NCBI GenBank assembly: GCA_023014485.1
Contig: JAJOZX010001000.1
Span: 662,501-726,500, forward strand
Source of the DNA: Bathynomus jamesi
Lineage: Eukaryota > Arthropoda > Malacostraca > Isopoda > Cirolanidae
Reading direction: 5' to 3'
Length of the DNA: 64,000 nt
The notes beneath the pieces are model-generated. The model worked only from the letters and a program-made list of their open reading frames with translations. It was not told the origin of the DNA and ran no database searches. The translations under genes were made by a program, and so were the position numbers. Shown here piece by piece: positions 32,162 to 44,277 of the stretch (position 1 is its first letter; each line of letters begins with the position of its first letter).

Positions 32162-32320
32162 CTCCCACTCCTCCTGGTTCCCCTGTTCCTGCCCCGTCCC
32201 CAGTCGCAGTTCCTTGTCGTTCGAGCCGCGTAAAACTGAATCATTCGTGATGGTGTTATTCATTCATGGTTGTGTTGTGTTATTAAGCTTGCGTTGCGCC
32301 TACGGGTCTATATAAGGTAT

Positions 32321-32558
32321 AGTAGCAATTACTTAGTTAGTAATACTTATTACTTATAATTATATGCTGTTCTACATTGCCTTGTCATGGCCAGTTTTGT
32401 ATTTCTATTGCCTTATTTTGTAATCTTGATTATAGTAGCAATCTTGAGTATAGTAGCAATTACTTAGCTAGTAATACTTATTACTTATATGCTGTTCTAC
32501 ATTGCCTTGTCATGGCCAGTTTTGTATTTTTATTGCCTTATTTTGTAATCTTGATTAT
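32321..32558 (+). repeat. Tandem duplication of about 110 bp in the Gypsy 2 3' LTR
   Basis: The units 32,321-32,433 and 32,452-32,558 share AGTAGCAATTACTTAG...TTTTGTAATCTTGATTAT. They lie in the presumed 3' LTR, whose AATAAA (about 33,652) comes after the hAT insertion. Confidence 0.85.
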
Positions 32559-32579
32559 ATTTATCTGCTATGTTATATG

Positions 32580-33491
32580 CAAGGGTGGGCACCCGGGCCT
32601 CAAAAAGGACCGACGGTCCCGGTCCCGGTCCTTGCCTCAAACTGGACCGACGGTCCCGGTCACGGTCCTTTCTGAAGATAGGACCTAGGAACGACTCGGT
32701 CCTCGGTCCTTATATATAATATAAGTGAAAAATTTGATTAAAATGAAAAATGAAATTAAAGACACCGGAAATCTTTAATTTTATTAACGTAAATTATAAT
32801 TAATACAATACATAAATGATGAAAAAAAGTCATTAAGTTAAATGCTTGAGTTTCCCTTCAAGAAGACTAGCATTTCAAAATGGCTGTCACTGAGCCCTGA
32901 CCTTTTCGGCTTGAGGACGTCCTTCCCCAAAGAGAAGAGCCTCTCCACGGCGGCACTGGATGGGATAGGCGTGTTAAACTTGATGAACAAGTCGCTTGAG
33001 GTTGTTTTGGCTCTTGTTGCTTGTCGAGAGGATGTTCTTGTTCGGCAGGCACAGCAAGCACTTGTACTCCAGGTTCTGCTCACCCTTGGGGCCCAGGTAT
33101 TCAAAGTATTTGTCCAGGTACGGCCAGGGATTGCGGGTTCAGTTCTTCCGCTAGGAGCTCCAGTTGCTTGACTTGAAGTTGAAGCACTAACATCAGTAGA
33201 TTCTTCGTCTCCTCCAGGTGTTGAAACAAGTTTCAGTTCAGTCTCAGTCTCTTTCTGAGTCTTCTGGAGGAAACGATCCATCTTCTTTAGAACTTCAAAT
33301 AATCACTAAACACACTAAAATCACTAAAAAAGACCGTCCGGACCGGACCGTCCGGAATTGCTTAAAAATGGACCGTCGCTCCTCATTTCGGTCCTCACTG
33401 AGAAAAGGACCGACTTTCCCGCTCACGGTCCTTAAAAATGACCGAGTTCCTGGAGTTCGGTCCTTTTGGAACTCGGTCCTGCCCACCTCTG
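32580..33491 (-). mobile_element. hAT element, internally deleted
   Basis: 8-bp duplication GTTATATG at 32,572-32,579 and 33,492-33,499; ends CAAGGGTGGGCA and TGCCCACCTCTG. The minus-strand frame 32,838-33,281 fuses a short N-terminus to a hAT dimerisation domain ('IPSSAAVERLFSLGKDVL'), the middle being deleted. Subterminal GGACCGACGGTCCCGGTCC repeats occur on both sides. It splits the Gypsy 2 LTR. Confidence 0.93.
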
Positions 33492-33741
33492 GTTATATGT
33501 ACCTTAATTTTGAATTATGCGCACTTGTTACCTAATACTAACTTCTTTAATACTATATTTTAACGCTAAAATGTAAGTATTGTTATGTTTATTTGTATTA
33601 ATTATCTGTTATTATATTTCTTATTGTATTTACAGTGTTCAGTTGTTGGTGAAATAAAGCCTAAATTGAGTCTCTCCTTTGCCAGCATTACACTATATAC
33701 TTTGTTACTTTTGTTGAGTTTGAACGACGGTTCAGGATCGA

Positions 33742-33743
<2 letters not shown>

Positions 33744-33828
<85 letters not shown>
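33744..33828. repeat. (TA)n microsatellite
   Basis: About 85 bp of TA immediately before the Gypsy 1 5' LTR; it has probably eroded the first bases of that LTR. Confidence 0.95.
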
Positions 33829-33830
<2 letters not shown>

Positions 33831-34202
33831 TAAACGTCACTCAAAGAAAACTAAATGGCAACACAAAAGATAAACAGCGCGACGCGATCTGTTCGTTTAT
33901 TGGGCTGACCTAAACAGCATGTATTTTTGTATCTGCGGCAATCGTTGATTCTAAGTTAAATTTGGTGATGCTTCGAAAGTAAAAAAATGTGAAATTAGGT
34001 TAAGTTGTCTAATTATTTAGTCAGTTAGGGGTAATGTCTATAGCTTCTAAATTAGTAAAATAGGAATAAGTTGGTCGAGGTTGGGACCCTGGCACAAATG
34101 GAAAGTCCAAAAGAAGATCTAAATCAAAGCACCTGTAAGTACCTACTATGTCTATCTGATAACCTAATACCTAACGGGGTCTAACACCCTCACGTTATTA
34201 CA
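33829..34202 (+). repeat. Gypsy 1 5' LTR
   Basis: Matches 50,339-50,696 closely (shared AACAGCGCGACGCGATCTG). It ends in GTTATTACA, directly before the primer-binding site TGGCGACGAAGATGGGA at 34,205-34,221. Its first bases are lost into the TA tract. Confidence 0.92.
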
Positions 34203-34286
34203 TTTGGCGACGAAGATGGGATTTGGTTGTTTGAAAAATTGGATGTAGTCTAGCCTAGTGTGGGTCGTTGGATTTGGTTGGCTTGT

Positions 34287-34333
34287 GTTAGGCCGGAGGG
34301 ACCTAAGCTATGCTTAGGTCCCTCCGGCCTAAC
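34287..34333 (+). repeat. Perfect 21-bp hairpin in the Gypsy 1 leader
   Basis: Arms 34,287-34,307 and 34,313-34,333 are exact complements around CTATG (stem GGCCGGAGGGACC). It sits 65 bp after the primer-binding site, where retroelement RNAs carry dimerisation or packaging structures; that role is inference. Confidence 0.9.
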
Positions 34334-34401
34334 TCTAATACTAATTCCTACTCAGCCCTAACTCTATTACAATTTCCTATTCAGCCCTAACTGCAGACCT
34401 G

Positions 34402-34987
34402 TCGCCCAGGGGGGGCAATGGGGGGCACTGCCCCCCAAATTAATTTACTGCCCCCCCAAGTCAAATAACTATCATCAAAACTAAAGCTGAATGGCTTATG
34501 GTTGTGGTTTACAATTCGTCTAATTCACATTTACTTACATTCTCTCTCTCTCTCTCTCTCTCTCTTCTTGAATATCGATCTATACTTGTACCTAACGTTG
34601 AGGTCTCACAAGAAGTTGGCATAAACATTATTTTGAATCTGGCGCCCCATTGGTGCTGCAACCTCGTGGCGGTATCGATAGTTATTGTACATAACGTGCT
34701 CGACATTCTGAGTAGTGAGTTCGAAATTTAAACTCGTCCCATTGTCCTGTACCTTTTCATTTGTATCGTCTAAAATAGGTGAGTTATGAAGCCCATTGTA
34801 TCAGTACAAGTAGAAAAGGGTTCTGTGATGCTAGCAAATGAAGTAAATGAAATTAAGGAAGTTTTTGAGTGAAAGCTACCACTATTATGACTACCACTAT
34901 TATGACTACTACTAGCAGTTGTTTAATATTTATTCTGAATAATTGTGTGTAGCCATAGCTAAAGCTAATAAAACGTTTTTTTTTGTG

Positions 34988-35022
<35 letters not shown>

Positions 35023-35059
35023 TGCCCCCCTACATCTATGAATTGCCCCCCTATGATTA
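34402..35059. mobile_element. hAT-like non-autonomous element
   Basis: The 8-bp duplication CAGACCTG (34,394-34,401 and 35,060-35,067) flanks a 658-bp insertion with G-rich/C-rich ends (AGGGGGGGCAAT and ATTGCCCCCCT). It contains TCTCTC and GTGTGT tracts and no transposase. Confidence 0.8.
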
Positions 35060-35151
35060 CAGACCTGGCGACGTGCCTGCCGAACTAGGGAGTAACTTGA
35101 TCAACTTTAAACCCCACCTAACCTACTTCGCGTTATTTGGCCTAAATTGGT

Positions 35152-35853
35152 TTGGTTTCTAGCATGTCGGTGATTGGCCATGTAAGTCCCTACGAAGACT
35201 CTGAGGAGGACTTCGAAGCTTATGCCACTAGGGTGAGGTTGTTTTTCGAGGCAAATTCCATTCCCGATGCTAAGAAAGTACCTACTTTCCTAACTATAAT
35301 AGGCCCTAAAACTTTTAGCTTAGTCACGGACCTAGTTGCTCCTAAAGCACCGGAAATTTGCACCTACAGTGAATTGGGACAGGCCCTAACAAATCACTAC
35401 AAACCATGAGTGGTTCTCATCTATCAACGTTTTAAATTTTATTCTAGGCATCAGACTGCTAATGAAAGCATTGCAGAGTTTGTTGCGGGTATAAAAGCCT
35501 ATGTCCGTATTTGTAAATTTGGGGACAAATTAGACGAAATGCTAAGAGATAGGTTTGTAATGGGTCTCAAAGAAGAGTCTACCCAGAGAGCCCTATTAGC
35601 TACACAGAACCTAACTTCTAGTCAGGCTGTAGAAGTAGCTGCGGCTAGAGAAGCAGCCGCTAAAGATGTTAGAGCTTTTGGCAGTCACACTAGTAAAGCC
35701 CAACAAGTAAAGAGCTTTAAATCTTCTGGGCCTGGCAGACCTAATGAGTCTACTAGACAAACTAATAAAAGGTATGCTGCGAATACTACTAAACCAACTA
35801 ATTCGAACGCCGAGCAGGAGAAAAAGCTATGGAAAACTGATACATGTGGGTAG
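35152..35853 (+). pseudogene. Gypsy 1 gag (first part)
   Basis: ATG at 35,152 or 35,164. 'EEDFEAYATRVRLFFEANSI' and 'FLTIIGPKTFSLV' are Gypsy gag signatures. A TGA at 35,407 interrupts the frame, which continues in phase with 'RFKFYSRHQTANESIAEFVAGI' and 'LRDRFVMGL'. A zinc-knuckle part (C..C...H....C, 'CRNCSKIDHKAKVC') lies at about 36,700-36,860, beyond a further break and a MITE. Confidence 0.88.
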
Positions 35854-36380
35854 TTGGGAGGTAACGAAAATGGTCCACTGAGTACGTAGGTAGTTAATCT
35901 AACAATTATTAAACTCCTTTTTTTGTCAATAACTGGGTGGATGAAACCAATTGGTTGCTCACCAGAGTTATTCGCCATACTAGTGTTTATATACTGTGTG
36001 ATAGAGCGTGCTTGGCAGTGTTGATACACTGGGGGAAGAAGAGAGGGAACTGGTGGGAAGAACGGCATGGCGGACGAAGGGGCTTGAAGACAATAAAAGA
36101 TATCTACCAGCAAGTGCGCTCTCCAAAATTGAGCAAAGAGAAGAAAGACTATCTAATAACACTCAGTAAGTGAACAGTTGTTTCTGAACAGTTTGAGGAT
36201 AACATATAAACTAGGTCCAGTTAAATTAGGCCTACATTGTGGCCTAAGACCTAGCATCAACTCATAGCTTAACAAAGGCTAAGGTAAATTACCTAACATA
36301 ATTTGGTGAGGAATCGTGGACCTCAATTTACCCTCCCCGCTCTGGACCATTTTTGGAATCTCTAAGCTGACCCCTACAAG

Positions 36381-36607
36381 CAGTGGTGGGATTCAAAAAT
36401 TTTAAGAACCGGTTCGCCCTCCCCTCCCCTTCTCCTCCCCCTTCCATGTCAGAAATGAAAACTAAAAAAATGTTTTTATCGAAATGCGTATGGTATAAAG
36501 AAAAATCATGCACGGACTGAAAGGGTTAAGGACCGGTTCGGCGAACTCGGGAAATTTTAGGAACCGGTTCGCACGAACTGGTGCGAACCGGCTGAATCCT
36601 ACCACTG
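36381..36607. mobile_element. hAT MITE (227 bp)
   Basis: CAGTGGTGGGATTCA and TGAATCCTACCACTG ends; 8-bp duplication CCTACAAG at 36,373-36,380 and 36,608-36,615. Internal AACCGGTTCG motifs. No coding capacity. Confidence 0.95.
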
Positions 36608-36950
36608 CCTACAAGGCTAGGCTTAATCTACTTTACAGTTAGACTGGAGATATTAGGGGTCGGTTAAATGGGGACCAATTCATACAGAGCATTTTTCACA
36701 AAAGCCTTCTAACCCATGTATTGGGTGTGAAAAACACCAGTGGAAGAAGGTCTATCCTTTTAAAGAAGCAGTTTGCCGAAACTGTAGTAAAATAGACCAC
36801 AAAGCTAAAGTTTGTTTTTCAAGGAAGAAAAAGGGTGAAAATTCTAATTATAACATTTCTAGTGGTAATCCTCCAAATGGAAATACTTCGAACATTGGGG
36901 TGGAGTACCTATTTTATGAGCAGCAAAGTGGTGATAATACGGGTCCATAT

Positions 36951-38386
36951 TAGGGATGAAATAATACCGACAATTTTTAATACCGGTATTTGAACAATTA
37001 TTTTACTGATACCGGTTTTATGCAGAAAATAATTTATAATGATTTTTTTGGTGTCACCCTGCCAAGTGCCAACCCTCCCACAAGCCTGCAGGACCTGTAG
37101 TACTCACCACATTAACGACAATAAAAACTGAAGTTACTTTTTAAATTCTGTCACCGACACCAAAGGGAAAATGCATTGATTGAAAAAAGTTTGAACAGCA
37201 GCTCCTAGGGAAAGGTAAGAAAAAGGAAGGACTATTTATAATGATTAAGTACATCAGATAACCAAAGGTAAAAGGGAAAAAAATAATTAAAAAAAGAAGT
37301 TTATTAATAATTTTGCATATTTATTTCTTATTTTGGTTTGGGAAGTAAGTTTTGAGGAAACAAAGACTATCTAATGATTGTTCAGAGAGATTTAATCTTA
37401 GCTTGGTCAGAAATAAGGCAGCAGCAGAAAAAGCTTTCTGATTCTACACTAGTGGGTTTAATGGAAAGCAATGCCTTGTACAGCTTCTCTAAATTTTCAC
37501 TTCTTTGTGAAGAAACTTCGAAACTCTTAAATTCATTAGTAGGATCAAAGTTAGTTGCATTGCTTCTCAATGGTACCTTTTCTAATTTCTCTATTTCTTT
37601 CAGGTATTCACACATCAATGGATCATCTACTTCATTCTTGTCTTCAGTAACATTCTCTGAGTAGTTAGATGCTTGTAAGTCTTGGTCTTCGCTTTCTTCC
37701 TCGAAACCAACTAAATTTTCATCATTCTTAGGAAAAAGCCTTTTAAAAATCCTTTCTGCAGTTTTTTTGAGCACTAGTTTAGATGGAATAGAAAATAGTT
37801 CCTCTTCTTGAACTTTTAAAACTTCAGGGTTGTGAAGATATTTAATTAAACACACAATATCTCTTTGTCTCCTTGAAGAATAAAAATTACTAAGACAGTC
37901 TTTGAGCTCCAATGCTGTTGGAGTGTTCTTCTCTAAAAGTTTCTTTAAAATAAATTTGATGGAGATTTCAGCCGTCAAGAGAGATACATCTTTTGAACAT
38001 AGTCTTTTAAGAATTATTTCAAGGCGAGAGTTCTGGATGATAGTTTCCCTTTTCAGAAAAACGGACACATCATATACCGTAACGTCAATAACATAATATT
38101 ATAACAAATGATAAATTGTGATATACACTAATGACGCCCCTCAAAGATATACTGCATGTGTAAGTTATGTATGAAGATAAATCATTATTTCTACTCACAT
38201 TGGCCACAAAATCCTACAAAAAACAAATCCTTGTTAACTTGACATTTGCTGATTGCTCCCACAATAAAGACAATAGGCGGTTCTTCAATACCGAAAACCC
38301 GGTATCGATAATCACGATATCGGTATCGTGTCTCTTGTCCAATACCGGTATAAATACCGGTTTTTCAATACCGGCTTTCATCGCTA
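36951..38386 (-). mobile_element. hAT element with partial transposase
   Basis: 8-bp duplication GTCCATAT at 36,943-36,950 and 38,387-38,394; ends TAGGGATGAAA and TTTCATCGCTA; subterminal ATACCGGTATT repeats. The minus-strand frame 37,382-38,068 (228 codons) is the C-terminal third of a hAT transposase, with 'IKPTSVESESFF' of the dimerisation domain. The BED finger and catalytic first half are absent. Confidence 0.93.
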
Positions 38387-38394
38387 GTCCATAT

Positions 38395-38754
38395 ATTGTA
38401 CATGTAGGCCTAAATGGAATTACAGTTCCTCTAGAACTGGATACAGGTGCTGCCCGAACTATCATGTTTAAAACAGTTTTTGACAAAACTTTTAAAAATA
38501 CACCTAAACTACACGAATCTAAAACAATACTAAATAAATATGGTAACATACAAATACCTATTTGTGGAGAAGCATACATCACACTTACACTCAACAAGAA
38601 AACTTTGTCTCGTCCCTTAACTCTTTTAGTGGTGGATGAGCAACGGCCTACTCTACTAGGCCGTGAATGGATTGATGCCTTGAAATTGACTCTTGACAAA
38701 ATTTTGCCAAAGGTCGTCCAGATGTGCATACACTCGCATATCCATCTGACATAG
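38395..38754 (+). pseudogene. Gypsy 1 protease
   Basis: 'VPLELDTGAARTIM' carries the D-T-G catalytic triad of retropepsin and 'TLLGREWID' the second conserved block. Gag/protease continuity is broken by the hAT insertion directly upstream. Frameshifted near 38,710 relative to RT. Confidence 0.9.
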
Positions 38755-39431
38755 ATTCATTGTTAACGGAGTTTTCTTCTCTTTTTGGACCTGAAGTAGG
38801 CAAACTAAAAGACCATCAGATCTGTACAGAGGTAGACCCTAATGTAACTCCAAAATTTTGTAAGGCTCGTCGAATTTCACATGCATTGCGGGAGAAGGTA
38901 GATTTAGAAATTGATAGGCTGTTCAAAGATAAAATTATCGAACCAGTCACACACGCTATGTGGCCTGCCCCGGTAGTTCCTGTACTAAAACCTGACAAGT
39001 CAATGCGTTTATGTGGGGATCACCGTTTAACAGCAAATAGAGCAGTTCTAGATTTCTACCCTATAAGCATCCCTGATGAACTATTTAGCTCTCTTGCTGA
39101 GAGTAAATATTTCACAAAACTAGATATGTCACAAGCTTATGCTCAACGAAGTTTAGACGAAAATTCTAAAGAGCTAACTATCATAAATACACACCGAGGC
39201 CTATATAGGTACAATAGGCTATGCTATGGAATAGCATCGGCTCCGGGTATCTTTCAGAGAAAAATGGACGAAGTTCTAGGTCACATTCCGGGTGTACTTT
39301 GTTTTCTAGATGATGTCTTCATTTCAGGTTCATTTACAAAAGAACACCTAAATAGATTAACAACAGTTCAAAAAAGACTCCGGGACGCTGGACTTAAGCT
39401 AAAAAAAGAAGTGTTCTTGGGTCACAAATGA
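38724..39431 (+). pseudogene. Gypsy 1 reverse transcriptase
   Basis: 'PVTHAMWPAPVVPVLKPD', 'MRLCGDHRLTANRAV', 'YFTKLDMSQAYAQ', 'YGIASAPGIFQRKMD' and the active site 'CFLDDVFISG' (F-L-D-D). 235 codons open; the frame ends at 39,431 and continues shifted ('FRIDASGIHPT'). Confidence 0.92.
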
Positions 39432-39439
39432 GGTTTCGT

Positions 39440-40105
39440 ATTTGGAGTTTCGCATAGATGCCTCGGGCATTCATCCAACAGTGGATAAACTAGAAGCAAT
39501 AAAAAATGCACCACCTCCACAAAACATCATGCATTTACAAGCTTATTTAGGTCTCCTAAACTTTGTAGGAAATTTTTGCCCAATGCATCGACTTTCCTTG
39601 AACCCCTAAATAAGTTATTACGATCTGTGGAACAATGGAGATGGGAGAAAACCCAAAGGGAAGCATTTGAGGCTTCAAAGGACGTACTACTAAAGTCCAC
39701 TCTCCTAGTGCATTATGATCCAAAACTTCCTTTCGTAGTTTCAGCGGATAGTAGTTCTTATGGAATTGGGGCAGTGTCATCTCACCACATTGATAGTGTA
39801 GATAGGCTTATCTGTTTTGATTCTAAAACTAACTGAGACTGAAAGGCGATATGCGCAACTTGAACGTGAAGCCTTAGCTTTCGTATTTGAGTAAATAAAT
39901 TTCATTTCTATCTATGGGGGTCATGAATTCAAACTAATTACTGACCATAAGGCTCTTTTAGGTTTATTTTCACCTACTAAAAATATTCCAGTTATGGCCT
40001 CAGGTAGGATTCAACTATGGGCACTGATTCCACAATCGGTCAGGCAAACTTCTAGGTTTGGCTGATGTTCTAAGTAGGTTGCCTTTAGAAAATCCAAATG
40101 AATGC
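39440..40105 (+). pseudogene. Gypsy 1 RNase H, broken
   Basis: Pieces in different frames: 'STFLEPLNKLLR' and 'FVVSADSSSYGIGAV' (39,576-39,836), 'ERRYAQLEREALAFVF' and 'FKLITDHKALLGLF' (39,835-39,965). At least three frameshifts. The 4.5-kb transposon is inserted right after it. Confidence 0.85.
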
Positions 40106-40356
40106 GTACCTATTAAGGTGTGTCAATTTTGGGGGTGAAATGACTAAATTGAAAATCATGTGATTTGGTAGCAATTTAATGTAATCATTTGGCATACAAA
40201 ATAATATCCTTGCTTCAAAAACAATAAAAAATAACTCCTACCTACATCAATTTTAATTCAAAAATTCCATTTTTCCATAAATTCGTAACAAAATAACAAA
40301 TGTGCGCAAACATCCTATCAACATTTAAAGTGGCAATAAGATATCATTCAGAGTCT

Positions 40357-43300
40357 TTATTTGAAAGTAACCAATGCAGTCATGTCCTTTTTGCTGCGGT
40401 TCCTTGACATCAGCATTCGGCTTGCTACTTGCGCTTTGATGTAGCCTTCTCGCCTCTCGTGACTGTAAACTTGACTAGCTGCTTCTGTGACCATTTTCAC
40501 ACATCTCTCCACACTCTGAGTGTGAGAAAGCCACTTTGGCACTTGTATTGGGGTCTCTTTAAATTGTGTTAAATCTTTGTTTGTTATACATGTTGTCAGT
40601 GGTGGCTCCAAAACTTCCGAACTCAAGTTAACTAATTCTGACAATTTCGTGGCATTGACGTTTATCGGAGGTACCTTCCTTGTCTGAACAGAGCAGTCTC
40701 CCAGCTGGTCATCATCTAGTGATGTTCCTCTAAGCTTTAGAATGATTTCCACAGCCTCAGTTCGCTCTTTGGTACATTGGCTGCAGAGTATTGCTTGCAA
40801 AACTGCCTCTGGCCTAGCATACCAAGCGGACCTTCTCACCACAGGTAACACGATGTCTACCACTACTTTCCTTTGGGTTCTTAGTAGCTGTAATTGAAAC
40901 AAGATGTGGTTGGGCTCCTCCATCCACATTGGATTAAGTTATACATTGAACCAGTGAGGAAGATAAAACCCAATAATAAATTCAACAATCAACATCAAGT
41001 TCTGTAGCATTTTGCCCTTCAGTGCATGTTTGGAAACCCAAATCCTGCAGAAATTAATCGCTGTAGTTAACCAACGACTGTGACTTACGGGTCCAATCTC
41101 CAAGAGAGCCAGATTTTGAGGCAACTCTCCTGATCTGATTGCTTGAACAATACGATAAGCGTAAGATTGATCCGTGCTGAGGTCTTTGATAACTTCTTCA
41201 GACAACACTGGAAGGGGAGGGCCTACTTCGACCTTTGGAAATTTTGTATTTATTTCTAATTCCGTTGCTTCATCTAGTATGTTGCCAGGGGGGCCTGACC
41301 ACTTGTTGTTGCTCTTTGTAGGACCATCAAGTTCCTCGATGAGACGACGAAGAGGTAGTTCCCCTGTGTGCAAATCACATACAATCCAAACAAGCCTTCT
41401 TCCAAGTTTTTTATCTAAATGCGTCATAACACCGCCCTGCCATCCAGTGTTCACCGCAGTTGAGTCTCCACCAACGGCCTGCAGTGAACTGTCAAGTCTT
41501 CTTTCTTGAAGCCAACATATTATTTGATCAGCAATTGCCTCTGCATGTTTCTTGCCTTCTACTTCTGCTTCAGGAACAAAGTGAAACAAATAGCGGCCAT
41601 CAGGTTCGGAACACACAGAGTAGTGTTCTTCTTTGATGAGACCGGGAAACTTTCTGTCCATTCCCTCTACCTCTAGGAGAACTTTTGTGTCATCTCTTCT
41701 TCCATCAAACAAAAGACAAGAGTGACCTTCCTCCTTCAAATCTTTTTCATGCTGATCAGATATTTCCTTCATTATTTTTTCTTGTGCTCTTCTTATCTTA
41801 TTATGATCTATCACTAAGGATGTATCCTCTCGGCTGATGAGGCCTGCATCTATCCAAGCTAGGGTTGCACCGATTAATCGGTTGACAATCGGTAATCGGC
41901 CATATCGGCCATTTGCCGATTAATCGGCATCGGCTTTTTTTTGCCGATTAATCGGTTTTCATACTCGGTCATCTTTGTTTATTACATTACAGAAATTGCA
42001 TCCCTGGTTTAAGAATTTCAGTTATCCTAGACATGGAATGAACTTAAATAATATTTTGCTTGTTTTTTATTAAATATTTCTACCAATTTGCATTGTTTGG
42101 AGAATAATAGGCAGAGTATTATTGAATTAATTTACTCCATTATCACTCCATTTATTAAAACAAAAAAATTATTGTACCTTACTGAACAAAAGAATCCATT
42201 TAAGCTTTCCTGTTGCAAAACAAAAGTGGCCTTAACCTACTCTCTAACGATAAACAAAATTTGAGATGGAAACATTGCATAGGGTGCATTTGCAAATAAT
42301 TTTGTTATTTTTATCTACTTTAAAGTATTTCCATGCAATGCTTGGAGCCATAAGGGCTTTATGTTATTTAAATTTGTGACAAAAATATAAAATTTCTTGG
42401 CAACTTTCATTAAAATGCTTAATTTAATCTGTAAAAGAAATTAAAGAATTAGAATATGTAAACAGTTATAAAAATATTAGATTAATATTAGATAAAAAAA
42501 TATTAGATATTAGGCCTACGTTTTATATTGTGTGCTCCTATTTACCAGTATAATAGGTATAAGCTGCGTAATTCAGTAACCATATAGTGCTATACACTTA
42601 TACAGTATATAAAAAGAATTATCGGCCGATTAATCGGTAATCGGCCGATTATTTTAGGCCGATTAATCGGAAATCGGTAATCGGCTAATTTGCTTATCGG
42701 TGCAACCCTAATCCAAGCGGCAGTGGCAATCTCTGCAGTCTCTCGTAGCCCCGTATGGTGGCGAATACTGGCAAGGGCAATGTTTCAGATGTCTTTAGTG
42801 TTGTATTTCATTCTCTTCGGCGAAGGTTCAGATGGCATTTTGGAGCTATCATCTGATGTTGCTTCTTTCTGTTCATCTGAAGAGCTTTCAAAGAAGTGAG
42901 AAACCTCTTGATAGAGCTCTTCATCTGTTTGGGTGGCTTCTTCACTCTTCTTTTTCTTCCTTTCTTCCCTCTCTCGGATTTTCTCTTTTTTCTTAGCAAT
43001 AACAATCTGTTTCTTGGTTTCTGAATAATCTGCCGAACCAATCTGCATACTTCCTTGGCCTCCTGCCTTTGTTCTCTGCGCCTTTATGAAAGCCAGCTCC
43101 AAAACAGGGATCTTCTTCTCACGAGGACAGCGACAATCAATGTGAGGGTGAGGTTCTCTTCTGCATGAGGGAGAACAATTGGCATCAGAACACAACTCTA
43201 TGGGAAACTGGCAGTTAAAAATGTCAAGAAGAGTATCAAGTGTGTGCAGAAATTTATTTTTCTTTGCTAGTTTTCCTTTACCAAGTGATGTCTCAACTGC

Positions 43301-43594
43301 TTTGTGCCACAGCTTTGTTAATTTTGGCTCAATAGTTCTATACTGATTGAGTACAGGCGGTTTGAATAACACATTAGCCTTTTTCCACTGATGCAGAAGA
43401 GGGGGAATCATGTCCCTTATGAGCTCTTTCTCTGTGTAGTTCCTTCTATCCTTTGTATTTTGTTCACGAAGGAGTAACCCTAGTCTCAGCATGTCTCGCA
43501 CTGTTGGTAGTTCTGATACGGGAAGCTCCTTGCCTGTACCGACTAACAGGCTCAAGTGGCATGACGATTGACCTCTTGTCTTCAATTTTGGCAT
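40357..43594 (-). pseudogene. Putative transposase of the 4.5-kb element, interrupted
   Basis: N-terminal part 42,785-43,594: a 270-codon frame with a Cys-rich knuckle ('CSDANCSPSCRREPHPHIDCRC') and a lysine/glutamate-rich coiled stretch. After one in-frame TGA at 42,785 the same frame continues to 42,719, where the hAT element 41,860-42,710 is inserted. It resumes at 41,851 and continues through 40,939-41,814 with 'LLFDGRRDDTKVL', 'VGGDSTAVNTGW', 'WIVCDLHTGELPLR' and 'GPVSHSRWLTTAINFCR'. The C-terminal part 40,357-40,929 has 'VPKWLSHTQSVERCVKMVTEA'. Conserved Asp and Glu in the GGDST and SVERCV blocks could be catalytic. About 870 residues without the insert; the two stops at 42,785 and 40,939 may be lesions. 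Confidence 0.8.
41860..42710. mobile_element. Non-autonomous hAT element (851 bp) in the transposase gene
   Basis: TAGGGTTGCACCGATTAATC and GGTGCAACCCTA ends; 8-bp duplication ATCCAAGC at 41,852-41,859 and 42,711-42,718. Subterminal repeats of CGGCCGATTAATCGG on both sides, AT-rich centre, no coding region. Confidence 0.95.
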
Positions 43595-43802
43595 CTTAGG
43601 AATATCTGAAAAGAAAGAAAAACATTTAAGTATTTTATATCAATTACGATGTTTCAAAGTTTAGTCATTCGATGTTCTAAAATTCAATAAAAAAATATTT
43701 CATGGGATTACAACATAATTAGACAGAAGAATATGATAATAATAAATAATTGTAATAATCAACAATCCATACTTACAGTTAAATTGTAGTATTCGTCTAG
43801 TA

Positions 43803-44004
43803 CAGTGATGCACAAACCCTGGCCCGCGGGCCAAATGTGTCCCCCACGGGTCTTTTCAGTGGCCCCACGGGTCTTTTCAATTCAATGAAAAAGTTAGAAT
43901 ATAAAAGTGACCCAATTTATGACTTAGATGGAAAGTAAGTAGGCTAATACATTTAGTTATTTTCTTCGCTTGGCCCTCACATCAAAAAAGTTTGTGCACC
44001 ACTG
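43803..44004. mobile_element. hAT MITE (202 bp)
   Basis: CAGTGATGCACAAACC and GTTTGTGCACCACTG ends with near-identical 8-bp flanks GTCTAGTA/GCCTAGTA. Contains the GGCCCGCGGGCC motif typical of such short hAT elements. Confidence 0.88.
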
Positions 44005-44064
44005 GCCTAGTAGAATAACTATGAAGTAGGTACAAGAGCAATAACAGCAAACCACCGTCTATGA

Positions 44065-44277
44065 CAGAGCTTTCCAAACTTTTAACGTTGGCGACAAACT
44101 ATTTAAGCATAACAATTTTCACGACACATTAATTAATTTTTGTTATCAAATATCAAATATCAGATAATTTCTCAGTAGGTGGTTTATCTTGTAGCCGATT
44201 TTGTTGATAGAAAAATCAAAATTTTCAAAATACAAAAAACACTAATGTGTCGCGACACACCAGTTTGGAAAGCTCTG
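44065..44277. mobile_element. hAT MITE (213 bp)
   Basis: CAGAGCTTTCCAAACT and AGTTTGGAAAGCTCTG ends; perfect 8-bp duplication GTCTATGA at 44,057-44,064 and 44,278-44,285. No coding region. Confidence 0.95.

Larger units (their letters stand above)
30345..32230 (+). mobile_element. Gypsy retrotransposon 2, 5'-truncated pol
   Basis: Plus-strand pol remnants in order RT, RNase H, integrase. Gag, protease and the first RT blocks are missing; the element begins abruptly near 30,345 inside RT. Frameshifts and stops occur between the domains. The presumed 3' LTR follows to about 33,720 and is interrupted by a hAT element. Confidence 0.85.

Noticed and set aside
36820..36950. Independent host zinc-finger gene
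   Set aside because: The CCHC pattern fits the Gypsy gag nucleocapsid by position and sequence.
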